Part shown: positions 1 through 11,575 of the stretch, in pieces | Layout: the number at the start of each line of letters is the position of its first letter | Numbering within the stretch: the stretch's first letter is position 1 | DNA from: Cristatella mucedo | Lineage: Eukaryota; Bryozoa; Phylactolaemata; Cristatellidae | Assembly: GCA_009760855.2 (NCBI GenBank) | Contig: WPIO01000025.1 | Location: 2,837,501-2,899,500, forward strand | Direction: 5' to 3' | Length of the DNA: 62,000 bases | Made by a program: the position numbers and the translations under genes | Notes under the pieces: model-generated | Databases searched by the model: none | Told to the model about the DNA's origin: nothing | What the model saw: the letters and a program-made list of their open reading frames with translations, nothing else

Positions 1-429
1 AAGTCAGCCGGTTGGGTGGCAATATAAAAAAAGAATTGAGCAAAATGATCCATTCCTAAAAAATAATCATAGAGGCAAATGCAATTCAGATTGTAGTGCA
101 ACAGCTGCACAGAAACGACTAAACAGCCACTATTTACATATTAACGGCAGAGACCACCCTGAGGCATGTAACTCACGCAGAATTTGAGACGGTGCTGCCG
201 GGGCCTGATCCACTTCCTGCAACGCTGCGTGTAGCCGCAATCTTTTCCGCCGGATCGTTCTCTAAAGTCACAACAAACAGAAAATGTGCCAGATATGCAA
301 ATGTGGTCAAGGTACATCAGTTATCTCAGGGCATGTAAGCAGCACTGCGATCATTGATGCAACAAATAAATGCATATACACCTTACTGGTAATCTGCTGG
401 TGGTGATCACCAGGGCAACAGCTGCTGTG
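1..429. other. unassigned sequence
   Basis: I see no coding frame with recognisable motifs, no tandem repeat and no transposon end here. The L2 homology begins just after this stretch. Confidence 0.5.
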
Positions 430-1279
430 ATCACCAGCTCCACAGTCAAGTCTGCCTACTTTCAGGTACCTAACATTCCGGCTTGTCTAGACAGGGATAT
501 CACATCTAAATTGGTCCATGCATTTGTGACATCTGTCTTGACTTCTGTAACTCACTGCTCGCTGGTCGACCGGACTGTGCAATCAAGCACTTACAGCTGG
601 TGCAAGACTCAACAGCTAGACTTGTCTGTCACGAGCGTCACACCACTTATCACCGACCTGCAATGGCTTCCAGTCAAGCTACCCATCGACTTAAGCTCCA
701 ACTCAAGCAACACATCGACTTAAAGGTTTTGTACATAAAATTGCCCAGTCAAGCAAGGTATCAACTTCAAGGTTTTGTCACTCACTTTTAGGTCCCTTTA
801 TTCTGTGGCTCCAGCCTAACTATCAGATGTACTCCCCCACCAGGCTAAGCATGGTACCACCCGATTTTCAGAATCTATCAAACTATACCTCGCACAAAAC
901 TCAGACCTTTGGAGACCATGCCTTTAGTTCATATTTTCCCAAAACCTGGAATTCACTCCCGACTTGTGTCACGATATCTCCCGACTTGTCCAAATTTAAA
1001 AAGAAACTAAAAATGCACCTATTTGTCACAGCATTTAGTGGTCCCTGTGATTTGACCTTGATGTGCTTTTTGGTGCTGACCCTGTGCATGCTGCCACTAA
1101 GCACACTTGCATACTGACATTGTGCACGGCACCCCTAACCATATTATTCTTGTTGTTTATTGAGCATACTACTACTAACCATTCGATCATACTGTTTTGC
1201 AGCAAATGTAAAGGGTATAGAAAAAGATTGAGTTCTCTGAGGGCGCCATATCAAATGTATTATTATTATTGTTGTTAAT
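430..1279 (+). mobile_element. L2-clade LINE, degenerate 3' fragment
   Basis: The translated pieces match the C-terminal part of L2-type ORF2: an SSTVKSAYFQ-like start, then the L-Q-L-V-Q-x-S-x-A-R-L-V block, then S-x-x-P-K-T-W-N-S-L-P-T near 940-965. Frameshifts and stops separate them. A short internal duplication of an 'acatcgacttaa'-like segment lies near 700-725. The element ends with the family 3' UTR (a 'gtaaag...gagttctctgagggcgc' type box near 1208-1248) and a TTA-rich tail at 1259-1277. The copy is older than those at 6.3 and 51.2 kb because its frame is broken repeatedly. Confidence 0.85.
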
Positions 1280-2820
1280 AGTATTATGACTGAGCTGGTA
1301 TAAATAAACTTAGATAGAGGCAAGGGGAAAACAACTGCTCAGCAGCCCCAGCTAAATTGTGCTCCTCACGACAGCATCATCACAGGTGCAAGGCCGACGA
1401 ATAGCGTATTCGACATCTCATGTGCCGCCATGATTATGCTATACCGTTGTTAGGATATATTCTAAGCTGGCTCAGCTGCAAAGTTAAGTATGAAAAAGAA
1501 CTGAGGAAACTGAACAGCTGTTCGGCAGCATACCAAGGTAATCAGTTCCAGCTAGGAGCAGACTTGCCAAGGATTCAACTCATCTTAGCATACTTTGATT
1601 CCAGAGATGGCTAATGTTGACAATCGGTAAGCTTTCAGTGTGCAGACTCAATCTATTCAGCACCGTCAGCAACCAAGTTCAGACCGAATCCACAAATGCA
1701 GATATGCAGCCTCTAAGACCAAATCACCCATTCTTAGAACCAGCTAATCCGTGGTCATTCGGGCCTGGCTCGGATCCGAAGCCCGGCGACAATATGTGAG
1801 TCCCAGGAAAATCATAAAGGTAGGTAAAACGTCACGTCTGTAACATCAGCTTTTAGAGATGGAGTGATGGAGAGCATCATTTTAAGCACGTGGCCGCAAG
1901 TATGTCACTAGTAAAAGCCCCTTGCAGCTATCAAAGCATGGCTGAATCTGAATTCCTCGGAAGTGATGGTCGACACGAACCCTACACCCTACCCTGTAAT
2001 GAATACAGCACAATCAATTCAACGAGCATATACAGATACCACTGTGATACACCGTAGATACAAAAATATGGCACCAGAGTGAGCCAATGACAGCCATGCA
2101 CTGCTAGTGATCGCATGACACTATCGGCTTGATACCTTACCACTTCTGTCGTTCACGGCAGCCGAAAAACTCTGCATTAAAGCAGCTCATTAAGTCCGAG
2201 TATCATACAAATTTTGATACGCGACTCTGAGTAGCACAGAAAATACCTTAGAGTCGGTCCGATTCATCTCGTACTAACCACACATGAGGGCTGCATAGGC
2301 ACAATTGCAAACCATCAAAGAATGCTTTGATGTGTAGCATTAGGGGGCACGGGTTGCACCTCCACACCCCATCCCCCTGGGCCTGGAAATCCTCCGACTC
2401 ACACTTGAGGAAGCCACGAGCTTGCTGCTACTTCCTTAGCATAGAAAGCTGCATGAAAGCTTCCTGTCTGATTCAAACTCCCACACACTGTCCACTATGC
2501 AGGACATATAGTCAGCGCTGAATCGTCGAATCTTAGTAGGAAAAGTCACACACAGAGCTCACTTTTCATTGCATACCAATTGCTGTAAGAGATTCTATGC
2601 ATGGCAATGCTGCCAGTAAAAATACTAACTTGTCAGGTGATGCAAGTTGTCAGCACTCCCAAACATCTTCTTTACACCACGACGAATGTCATATGGAACA
2701 ACGGCCAGCGATCTAGTGTTAAAAAGTGGAAGAAAGTTCAATACTGAAATACCAGAAAATTGTTTTAACTAGAAATACTTCAGCAGCTACACGTGCATTT
2801 CCATCTCCAACTTTAGCTAA
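1280..2820. other. unassigned sequence
   Basis: No recognisable element or gene. Open frames here are all under 65 codons and show no family motif. Confidence 0.4.
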
Positions 2821-2905
2821 CCATAATAATAACAATAATAATAAAAATAATCTTGAATAGTGCCTTAAGAGAACCGAATCTCCACCCAGGCACCTTGCAA
2901 CATGC
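2821..2905 (-). mobile_element. L2 3' terminal remnant
   Basis: An (AAT)n tract is followed by a degenerate copy of the L2 3' terminal box read on the minus strand (plus-strand 'gtgccttaagagaaccgaatct...caggcacctt'). No coding part remains. Confidence 0.6.
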
Positions 2906-3369
2906 TGTAAGATCAAAAATAAAAAGAGTCAACAGCAAGCAAGATATCATACGTAAACAAGCATGCACATAAGTACAATGGTTGTACAAGCATGCAAAAG
3001 TGCACAAACAGGCAATCAGGGTCACTTATTAGGAAGACCCTTGTCTAGTAGCATGCACTGACTCATGCACAGGCAAGAACTCAAAGTACACAGAATAAAG
3101 TACACTAGGACACGCAGGGAAAGCTGAGTGGAACAGATGTGTTTACATGTGACACTTAAGTGGTTCAATGTCAATTCATGAGATGACAGACACCGGAAAC
3201 GCATTCCCGACTATCGGTGCATCCGAACTGAAACCCGATCACCACAAGATTTAAATTTAGGCCGAGTAATGGCAAGCCGACTCAAAGTGGAAGAGCTCAG
3301 GGCGGCTCTAGAATTCACTAGCAGAACTAGAGCTCAGACAGGTTACAAGGTTACAGGTGGTACAAGTTA

Positions 3370-4085
3370 GTGAAGTGACCTGTAGGCCATAGAGAATGTC
3401 TTGAAGGTGTTTCGATACTCGATAGGGAGCCAGTGAAGCACAGATAGAAGTGGTGTCTTCTTGCGACAGCAATGCCATTGAAGACAGACCAGCCGGGTTG
3501 ACGAGGTCTGCACCAGCTGTAGACGATACATGGAATAAGCCAAGAATGTTGAATGAATGTCATTGCAGTTCCCTACGCAATGCAATGGCCACACAAACTA
3601 GTTAGGCTGTCGGATTTGAGTTTGAGCGCAGGCACTGATCTTCCCCATATTCCTCAGCTGAAAGTTGACCGACTAGACTGTGAAGGCAATGTGCTCATCT
3701 AATGACAAGCCGCCTTGAACAGCACACCCGGATTCCGGGCAGACAGCACTGGAATAATGCTTGATATACCAATCTCGAGTATGAGGTCTTTTAACTCTAG
3801 GGTGAGACTGGGCTTGCCTATAACTATCAGGTCGTCTCATCGATTCCAAGCTTTAGGAGGTTAGCGGCCACCCAAGAGCAAATACCGTCGATGCAGGCTG
3901 CAAGGGAGGTGAGCAAGTCGAATGCAGAGGAAGGCTGAGAAGGGTCAAAGGATCAATAGAGCTGTGTGTCATAGGTCAAGAAACGAAGGCCGATATTGTG
4001 TTTGACGATGGCATCGCCCACAAGAAGAGTATAAATAGGGAAAAGTAGGGGGCCAAGACCAAACCCTGAGGTACCCCTTACTTTC
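3370..4085 (-). mobile_element. L2-clade LINE, degenerate RT fragment
   Basis: Read on the minus strand, the upstream end near 4085-3960 gives a V-P-Q-G-type start of RT palm motif B and then the region where the Y-A-D-D box should sit, with frame breaks. Around 3600-3370 the minus strand gives the R-L-Q-L-V-Q and L-H-W-L-P-I-E-Y-R blocks of the L2 ORF2 C-terminus. The fragment stops abruptly near 3370 without the 3' UTR or tail, so it is truncated at both ends. Confidence 0.75.
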
Positions 4086-4784
4086 AGTGATGGCCGAATG
4101 GCTGCCTGCCATTTCAATCACAATTTTGATGTTTCTCCTTGATTTAGGCCCTAGCCCAGTTTAACCCTGTGCCAGTGTTATCCGGGTGTGTCGAGAGGTG
4201 CTTCAGAAAGACCTGGCATGCCGCTGGGGTAAAAAATAACAATCATATGAACCTCACAAAGAGAACTGTTGAGACAAGGTCGAGAGGACAAGTGCTCTTC
4301 CTAGCAAGGAGACAAATTTAGGAAGACATGCATGATTGAGAGAGAATAAGAACAGAACTAAGTGGAATATCAGTCTGAAAGAGACAGCAGTGAGGGGATG
4401 GAGCTCCATATCTATTATATTTTACCAACAACTTATTTAGAGAAACGCTCTGCCAAGACACCGCTGGGATAACAACTGGGCAGTAAACTTTTTTGTCAGT
4501 AGTTAAGAAGAAGGCGATAGTGAACATTGACATCTTTGGGCTATCGATCTGTGATTCAACAATTTCTATAAAAATATGAACTTGGCCTTGGCTAAAATGG
4601 ATCGTTACAACCTACAACAATCCTAAAATGGCAGGTGTAGACAGTGAGTCCCTATTTTTGGAAACCTTTTCACGCCCACAATGAGTATGCTTTACTTTCT
4701 CTACCGCAGCCGTAAACCGAAGAGTATATGCGAAGGTACAAAACAGCATTAAGTCAGAGGAGCAAACTCGTCTAGGACATAATA
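4086..4784. other. unassigned sequence
   Basis: No supported gene. The part next to 4085 could be more of the flanking L2 fragment, too decayed to follow. Confidence 0.35.
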
Positions 4785-5620
4785 ATACATTCGTTGTAGT
4801 GCCCTCGGAGAACCCAATCTCTTACTAGGCACTTTATATTTGCTGCAAAGGTAGCATGATCGAATGGTTAGTGGTAGCATGCTCAGTAAACAACAAGAAC
4901 AACATGGTTATAGATGACATGCAGGGTCAGCATACAAACATGGTTGGTAGCAGCATGCAGTGTCAGCATCCATAAGCACATACAGGACGAATCATATGGA
5001 CCTACTAAATGCTGCGATAAATAAATGTGTTTCAGCTTCTTTTTAAATGTAGTGACGTCGAGGGATGTCGAGATGCAAGTCGGGAGTGAGTTCCAGGCTC
5101 TGGGAGCATTCGTACAAGAGGCACGGTCTCCAAAGAACTTGAGGTTCGTACGAGGTATGGATAAACGATTAGATTACGAAAAGTAAGTGCATGATGCTTA
5201 GCCTGATGAGAGAGTAGATTCAATAGGTAGGCTGGAACCAAAGAATGAAGGGACCTACAAGTGAGTGACAGAAGCTTGAAGTCGATGCCTTGCTAAACCG
5301 GGAGCCAGTGCAGGTCAGCAAGAAGTGGTGTGATATGGCAACTGCGGTGCTCACGACAGACAAGCCTAGCTACTGAGTTCTGCACCAGCTATAAGCACCT
5401 TGATTGCATAGGCCGGTAGAAAAGCAATCAGTGAGTTACAGAAGTCAAGATGGGATGTCACACATGCGTGGACTAATATAGATGTAGTTTCACTGCCTAA
5501 ACAAGCCTGAATTGTATCAGTGTTATGTAGCTGAAAGTAGGCAGACTTGACTATGGAACTGATGTGGTTGTTTAATAAAAGATCACTGTGGAATAGGACA
5601 CCTAGATTTCATGCAGATTC
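4785..5620 (-). mobile_element. L2-clade LINE 3' fragment
   Basis: From right to left, the minus strand carries the SSTVKSAYFQLHN block, the D-F-C-N-S-L-L and R-L-V-C-R-E-H-R-S-C-H-I-T-P-L-L-A-D-L-H-W-L-P blocks and the P-A-Y-L block of ORF2 over about 5570-5230. The 3' UTR follows, ending at the family box near 4800-4850. Several frameshifts and stops show that it is inactive. The plus strand starts with 'aataatac', the reverse of the TTA tail. Confidence 0.85.
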
Positions 5621-5980
5621 AGAGGAGATAGCTTCGTAGCATGCATCAAGAGTGAAAGGTCGGTCGGTAGGAAGGTCTAGCAGAAGGGCAGAGGTCACAG
5701 GTTTGCTGTAAGTAATGAGGAATAAGTGGTTGGGGTGCTCGAAACATCTCTACAGCAGGCTCATAGCATACCCAGGTTCTGGTAAACTGGTCATGGGTAA
5801 AATACGATAGTGATTTGCACAATAATTGTTGTCTGTTTTGCAGGAGAATAGAATTAGGAGAAAAAGTCATCAAGCTTAACAAGCTTTGAGAAGTCCCGAG
5901 CAAACAAGCCCACACTCTATGCACAGAGATGTATGATCTTGCAGGCGAAAGTCATAAGCAAACACACAAACATAGACATA

Positions 5981-5981
<1 letters not shown>

Positions 5982-6041
<60 letters not shown>
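5982..6041. repeat. (AC)n microsatellite
   Basis: About 30 uninterrupted AC dinucleotides, preceded by an imperfect 'acacacaaacatagacatagac' lead-in. Confidence 0.98.
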
Positions 6042-6042
<1 letters not shown>

Positions 6043-6299
6043 GATGTTTATAAATAAATTGTATACTACATATATATATCTATACATATGTGTGTGTATA
6101 TTATAATATACTGTACAATATATTGTTAACCCCTTAGTAAATACATGCCAATATGTTAAATGTACTCAAACAGGTATGTGCATTCATGTACTGCATGTTT
6201 CTATAATATGGCCACAGTTATATGTATCCTGAATATTACCAAATCCATTTATTATTATATATTTTTCATTGTTTTTATCATTAATAGTCATTAGATAAA

Positions 6300-7217
6300 A
6301 GTTAGCAATGCTGCCTATTATACAAGCACAGAAACGCCCGTTAAAGAACCATCCAGGTGTCATATTCCAAAGTGACCTCTCGTTAAAGGACCATATCAGC
6401 TCCACAGTCAAATCTGACTTGTTAAAGGACCATATCAGCTCCACAGTCAAATCTGACTATTTTCAGCTTCATAACATTGCTAAATATCGGGCTTGTTTAG
6501 ATAAGGATACCATTTTTAAGTTGGCCCATGCATTCGTGACATTCCGCCTCGACTTCTGCAACTCACTGCTTACTGGCCTACCAGCATGTGTGATCAGGCG
6601 ATTGCAGCTGGTGCAAAACTCTGCAGCTAGGCTTGTCTGTCGTGAGCCTCGCAGTTGCCACATTACACCACTTCTCGCCGACCTGCACTGGCTACCAGTC
6701 AAGCAACGGATTGACTTCAAGGTTTTGTCGCTCACTTTTAGGTCCCATCATTCTATGGCTCCAGCCTATCTCTCAGATATACTACCCCATCAGGCCAAGC
6801 ATCGTACCACCTGCTTTTCGGAATCCAACAGTCTACAAATACCTCGTACAAACATAAAATCCTTTGGAGACCGTGCATTTAGTTCGTATGCTCCCAAAGC
6901 CTGGAACTCTCTCCCGACCTGCGTCAGAACATCCCCTGACCTGACCACATTTAAAAGGAACTTAAAAACACAACTATTTAGGACAGCATTTAGTGGGTCC
7001 CTGTGATTCGTCCTTCATGAGCTTATGCATGCTGACACTATGCATGCTGCCACTAACCACATTTGCATGCTGACCCTGTGCATGTCATCCCTAACCATAT
7101 TATTCATTTTGTTTGTTTTTCAAGCATGATTTTACTTACCATTCAATTGCATTTCACTTTGCAGGAAATGTAAAGCGCCTAAAAAGAGATTGTTCTCTGA
7201 GGATGCTTTATCAAGTG

Positions 7218-7259
<42 letters not shown>
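6300..7259 (+). mobile_element. L2-clade LINE, young 5'-truncated copy
   Basis: A 5'-truncated L2 copy with the ORF2 C-terminal part intact, the full 3' UTR (the 'catgctgccactaaccac' segment near 7045) and a (TTA)n tail at 7218-7259. Nucleotide identity to the copy at 51.2-52.4 kb is visibly high over hundreds of bases. That implies recent retrotransposition within the genome, although this copy cannot move itself. Confidence 0.92.
6308..7006 (+). CDS. L2 ORF2 C-terminal remnant, 232 codons open
   Basis: This is the C-terminal domain that follows the RT palm in L2-clade ORF2. The endonuclease domain and the catalytic RT motifs are absent because of 5' truncation, so the first ATG is an internal methionine and not a true start. 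Visible blocks, in order: ISSTVKSD, FRLDFCNSLLTGLP, RLQLVQNSAARLVC, ITPLLADLHWLPVKQRIDFK, FGDRAFSSYAPKAWNSLPTC and the terminal F-K-R-N-L-K-T-Q-L-F. A 39-bp in-frame tandem duplication (6382-6420 and 6421-6459) repeats a 13-residue KDHISSTVKSD-type segment and is absent from the 51-kb copy. It is a retrotransposon remnant, not a host gene. Confidence 0.85.
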   Translation: MLPIIQAQKRPLKNHPGVIFQSDLSLKDHISSTVKSDLLKDHISSTVKSDYFQLHNIAKYRACLDKDTIFKLAHAFVTFRLDFCNSLLTGLPACVIRRLQLVQNSAARLVCREPRSCHITPLLADLHWLPVKQRIDFKVLSLTFRSHHSMAPAYLSDILPHQAKHRTTCFSESNSLQIPRTNIKSFGDRAFSSYAPKAWNSLPTCVRTSPDLTTFKRNLKTQLFRTAFSGSL

Positions 7260-8192
7260 CCAAAGTGTCATTGAGCCAACAATCTCCTACAAGAAAATAT
7301 ATTTTGCCAACACTAAGTGGCATACAGTAGGACCTCTACTGGACTCTGGCCATTGCATCAAGCCTGCTTCAGCTGGTCCTGAACTCTACTGCGTGTGGAG
7401 CTAAAGGATCAAAGATTTTCTCTAATCCTCGCCCTCGTAAGATCTGAGTAAAGTACATAGAAAGTAGAAGTCCTGCAAATAACGGTAAAATATTGCACTT
7501 CATTCTTCCTTTAAATAATAAGCAAAGCTCATGGTTCCTCTATAAAAATAGGCTGTACAATGCTGTATAGTAGGTATATTATAGTATAGTATATTATAGT
7601 AGGTATATATGCTGTATAGTACTGTATAATAGGCTGTATAATAAGATGTATAATAATATATTGCTAGCAGCAGGGCCTATCCACGGCTATTTAATGACAT
7701 TGATCATCAAATTTAGTTAAACTGGACTCCGAGTCCGGTTGCTCACGTATGAGTATCAATTGCACTATGAAGCATTGTTCCTCTTACATATTAGCTTCAT
7801 TGAAGAGGTACTTAAGTCTAACACTAAAGACCAATCCTTTTCGCTTTATTGAAAGGTGCGCAAGTATTTGTCACTTCTACGTCATGAGCATAGCTTTGCC
7901 ATACTAACGTGACCTTGATAATAATTATCACTGGATATCGAACAAATTAGGCATGTGAAGCTGAACGCTAGCTACACAAGGTAGCATCGACATTTGGTAC
8001 CATAGCACGTTTCCAGAATGCTATCTGAATCAGCTAGATCTGTTTAACATATAAAAATAGGAAGAGATTTTCTATGTGGTCCGTTGAAAACCACGTGAGT
8101 CGTGTACATTTTCCGAATTTGGCCAAACACAATGACCGAAATCACCAGGGCATCACACTTGAAAGTGGGTGGCAGAAATGTATGCTTGATGA
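7260..8192. other. unassigned sequence with TATAGTA-rich stretch
   Basis: The stretch at about 7555-7655 is an irregular low-complexity run built from 'tgtatagta', 'tatagtat' and 'tgtataat' units. The rest shows no gene or element that I recognise. Confidence 0.5.
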
Positions 8193-8352
8193 GCTGTGAT
8201 AGCTCACTGGGTAAGGCGGTTGCTTTTCAGGACCTCGGTACACGAGATCGTGGATTCGAATCCTTCAGTGGTCGAGCCTTTATTGCTGCTACAAGCATGG
8301 TGATAACCTTTAAGGCTCTTCTGTCGTTATACAAATAAGGCTGTTAAATCAG
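8193..8352 (+). mobile_element. tRNA-derived SINE, family A
   Basis: The head is tRNA-like. A box-A-like 'tagctcactgggtaagg' is followed by a good box B, 'ggattcgaatcc', at 8252-8263. The body 'aaggctcttctgtcg...aggctgttaaatcagcta' is shared with copies near 10.4, 20.1, 37.5 and 44.7 kb. It would be transcribed by RNA polymerase III from the internal boxes. It is not a tRNA gene, because no cloverleaf continues past box B. Confidence 0.85.
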
Positions 8353-9987
8353 CTAGTATTTATCAACAATTTCTCTAAATGCTATTAAAAAATCCACAAA
8401 ATATCTGCCCAAGATGTGGTGAGCTGAGAATATGAATATTTAAAAAATACCAAGGCAAAAGGTACCAAGCGACAGCATTAGCAAAAGACTGTCTCGCTTC
8501 GATTCCAAAATATTCACATCTGCATTACACAAGGCTCATGAGTGATTCACTACTAAACATAGATCAAGAGATGCTGTTACTGTAACACAGAATACTGGCC
8601 AAGATGCTATCTTTTAGCAACGTTTCATCTACACTCAGCAGTTTGAGTGGTGAGTGAATCTCCCTGTCTGATTTGCTTTCCACTTAGGCCTAATCGATCG
8701 GGCAGGCTGCCAATACTATCTTTGATGCACAACTTTTAGGGGCAAAATCGGCTAAGGAGCCATTTTCGGAAATAGTATGAACCGAACGTTTACCCCAAAA
8801 GCAAGGGAAAGCTTAAAATCAAACATCCTCTAACAAAGTCATTGATACGGTGGCCCCATAATTTCTCCATTTCTCGAGCAACATTGATTTGATGTTACTA
8901 CCAGGTGGCTGTTTTGTTGCTATCCGAGCTCAAGGGAAACAACTCCACAAGTTTGGATCCTACAAGCATCTCTCGATCTTATTGCTAGCCTCGAAGCAGT
9001 TTCTGATGGTCCAGTATCGCCTTGAAAATTCTCTGGTGACCCGCTAGCAGTAAACAGAAGAGCCCTCAAATCATACACTAATTGTTGATACAGTCTTTGA
9101 ATATCGAATAAAAGCAACAACAACTTAATGGGTGACAGCTGCACAATGAGAGCGAGCAGAAACTGTAGGAATCTCCAACATTGATGCTAAAAAGATGACG
9201 TATCAAATTTCTATCGGAAAATGGGTACGGCGATTGCCTTTTGGCATAGCTAGCTATGCCAGTCTCTCGACTCAGATACAAAAGGTCACGTCCCGGTAAC
9301 TAAAGGTGTAACTCTTCGATTTTGAGGCTTCAGATGCAACTACTTTTGTTTTGAGGTGCCATCTTATATTACATATGGATCTCGAAAGAACTCCACGTGC
9401 TCTGTTTGAAAGCCTTGTTTTCTTGGCTTTCACCATTACATAGCAAACACGTTTGCATAAGGAATCAGCGGCAGTATAGTGAGCACACTGAGAGGGCCCA
9501 CTGAGAGGGCCCACTGACTCGTGCCTTAATGAAGGCACACGTGTAACCGCCGATTCTTCCACGATGGTTGTAATGTGTGAGCTGGCATGACCGTGGTTGT
9601 CGGCAACGTAGACTCAACTACCGAGATGGCATTGCATAGTCGTCTTTCTTTTTAATGCTACAATATTCCGTTGGGGCTACTAGTGCTCTACATATCCTGC
9701 TGCCCGTTCGTCTATCTATTTTTCAGCAATTAGGCAGACTCCGGAAGCCTTTGTAGCAGTCAGCAATACACACCGTAATAAAACTAAAGGCTGGGCAGCA
9801 CTTTTCATTAGACGGCCAGTTAGTGATGAGAGTCCAGATAAGTCTGTAAAAACCATTGAGCAGGTCGTAAAACTGTAAAATGTATAAGTTTAAATAGAAA
9901 TATCAGGAGGTTCGCCTATAATAAAGAAAAAAATCGTGTAAAATTAGCAGGAAGCCAGCAGGAAACAAGTCTAGGGGTGTAACAGAC
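8353..9987. other. unassigned sequence
   Basis: No recognised gene. A 14-bp direct duplication ('gagagggcccactg' twice) lies near 9490-9517. Confidence 0.4.
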
Positions 9988-10154
9988 CTTGACATTGACC
10001 GACACAGCCAAACTTAGCCAGGCTGAAGAAACTGGCCGGCTGGTAAGGCACTGGACACACTCCTTCGGGACTGTCCAAGAGCTCACGGCCTACGTATCTT
10101 AGTTTGCCTACATCTGTGAAGATTAGTGAGGCCAACTCAAAGCCTGTTGGAGTG
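9988..10154 (-). CDS. possible host exon, family unknown
   Basis: On the minus strand, a pyrimidine-rich stretch ending in 'tgcttttgttcag' forms a good 3' splice site just before 10154. The open frame after it reads STPTGFELASLIFTDVGKLR, then a segment with V-G-R-E-L-L-D-S-P-E-G-V-C-P-V-P-Y, which looks coding by composition. A weak donor (AAG followed by GTCTGT) lies at 9987; the frame stops at 9971 if it is not used. I do not recognise the family. No second copy is seen in the window, which argues against a repeat. It could still be a chance open frame. Confidence 0.35.
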
Positions 10155-10209
10155 CTGAACAAAAGCATATGCTGATGCCTAAGCCTTAAACGAAGCTGCT
10201 TGGGCAGTA

Positions 10210-10237
10210 AAAAAAAAAATAAAAAGGGGGAGAGTGG
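10210..10237. repeat. A-rich/G-rich low-complexity run
   Basis: An 11-base A run, then 'taaaaaggggg'. It may be the tail of an unrecognised retroposon or simple low complexity. Confidence 0.7.
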
Positions 10238-10387
10238 CAGGGGTGGAGGCTATATCAGTGGACAGCGTGCAAAGGCCGGGAGTATTCTAGCGCTGAAATA
10301 AAAACATAAAAACACAGGCTAACGATATGCTACAGAAGGGCTGACAGCATGACCCTCATAAGGACATACTGAAGCAATGCCAGTGTA

Positions 10388-10545
10388 CTATGAGCAGCCA
10401 GGATATCAGCCCAGGTGCAAAATGCTCGCACTTCATGATCGTGTCTTCGAGGCCAGCAGCGGGCAATCCCTTATTGCCCACTGCAAGCGGGTGATAGCAG
10501 CTAAGACTCTTCTGCATCTAAATAAATGACTGCTTGATCAGCTAA
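10388..10545 (+). mobile_element. tRNA-derived SINE, family A, diverged
   Basis: The body aligns by eye to the family A SINE ('ttattgcccactgcaagcgg', 'gactcttctgcat', 'gactgcttgatcagcta'). The head is strongly diverged and box B is degraded. It appears to be the oldest of the five copies. Confidence 0.65.
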
Positions 10546-11087
10546 CCCTTACTTTTACTTTTTACTGAAATGAGCTAAGGCAGACTGCTAATTCCCTACT
10601 GGGACAAGGAGCCCGTCGTACACTCCAGTAATACAATCACACATCTGACAAGCATTAAAAAAAGTATGGAGTAGTATGAATATATCAATGTGAGAGGTGG
10701 TTATTAATACTATAACTGTACCCCAATATAATAGAATTAAGGGATTTGTTTCCATAGACTAAAAATTGCAAAGCTGGCCTCACAGAGTTGAAGATAAACC
10801 TATTTGACTAACTACTGGCAGTTTTTGTGTGCTGCATACTGGCCAGAACTCATGTGCATTACCAGTGATTGATATTACATTAAGATTCGCTCCTTAAAGA
10901 AGATGATAAACGTTAATGCAAACTACAGACTTTTATCTCGCTGCAAATAATGTCATTGGAAAATATTTGTATTTTTTAGAAAATATAAACTTAGGCCTGC
11001 AGTAATCTCTTAAGAAAACCTTGCTGCTGCTAATTAAACATGGACCTTTCATTAAGTCATGAGAAAAATGTTCACTGTCAATTTGCC
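10546..11087. other. unassigned AT-rich sequence
   Basis: I see no gene, element end or repeat array here. Confidence 0.45.
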
Positions 11088-11575
11088 TAAAATTACATGG
11101 ATTGAAAGAGCTACCTCATCTGCAGTATCCTCACGGAAAGCAATTTATTTAGTACGTGCTCGGTTGCTGCAATGCTACTTCTATTGCAAGCTAATAATAA
11201 TATTATTATTACTATTATATTTTTATAGCACCCCCAGAGAACTCAATATTTTTCTTAATAATCTTTTTTTCCTAATAATATTCTCCTCAATATTTCACTT
11301 TGCCTGAAATTACAAGGGTTGAAAGAGCTACCTCATCTGCAGTATCCTCACGGAAAGCAATTTATTTAGTACGTGCTCGGTTGCTGCAATGCTACTTCTA
11401 TTGCAAGCTAATAATAATATTATTATTACTATTATATTTTTTATAGCACCCCAGAGAACTCAATATTTTTCTTAATAATCTTTTTTTCTTAATAATATTC
11501 TCCTCAATATTTCACTTTGCCTGAAATTACAAGGGTTGGAAGAGCTACCTCATCTGCAGTATCCTCACAGAAAGC
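11088..11575. repeat. 217-bp tandem duplication, about 2.2 copies
   Basis: The marker 'gagctacctcatctgcagt' occurs at 11108, 11325 and 11542, exactly 217 bp apart each time. The first two units are nearly identical over their full length and the third is a short partial. Each full unit contains 'gctcggttgctgcaatgcta', an alternating AAT/ATT tract and an L2-like 3' terminal box on the minus strand ('agcacc...agagaactcaat'). The near identity of the units points to a recent duplication. Confidence 0.95.

Noticed and set aside
7680-7700. Possible hAT-type end (cagggcctatcc)
   Set aside because: No inverted partner or 8-bp duplication could be found downstream.
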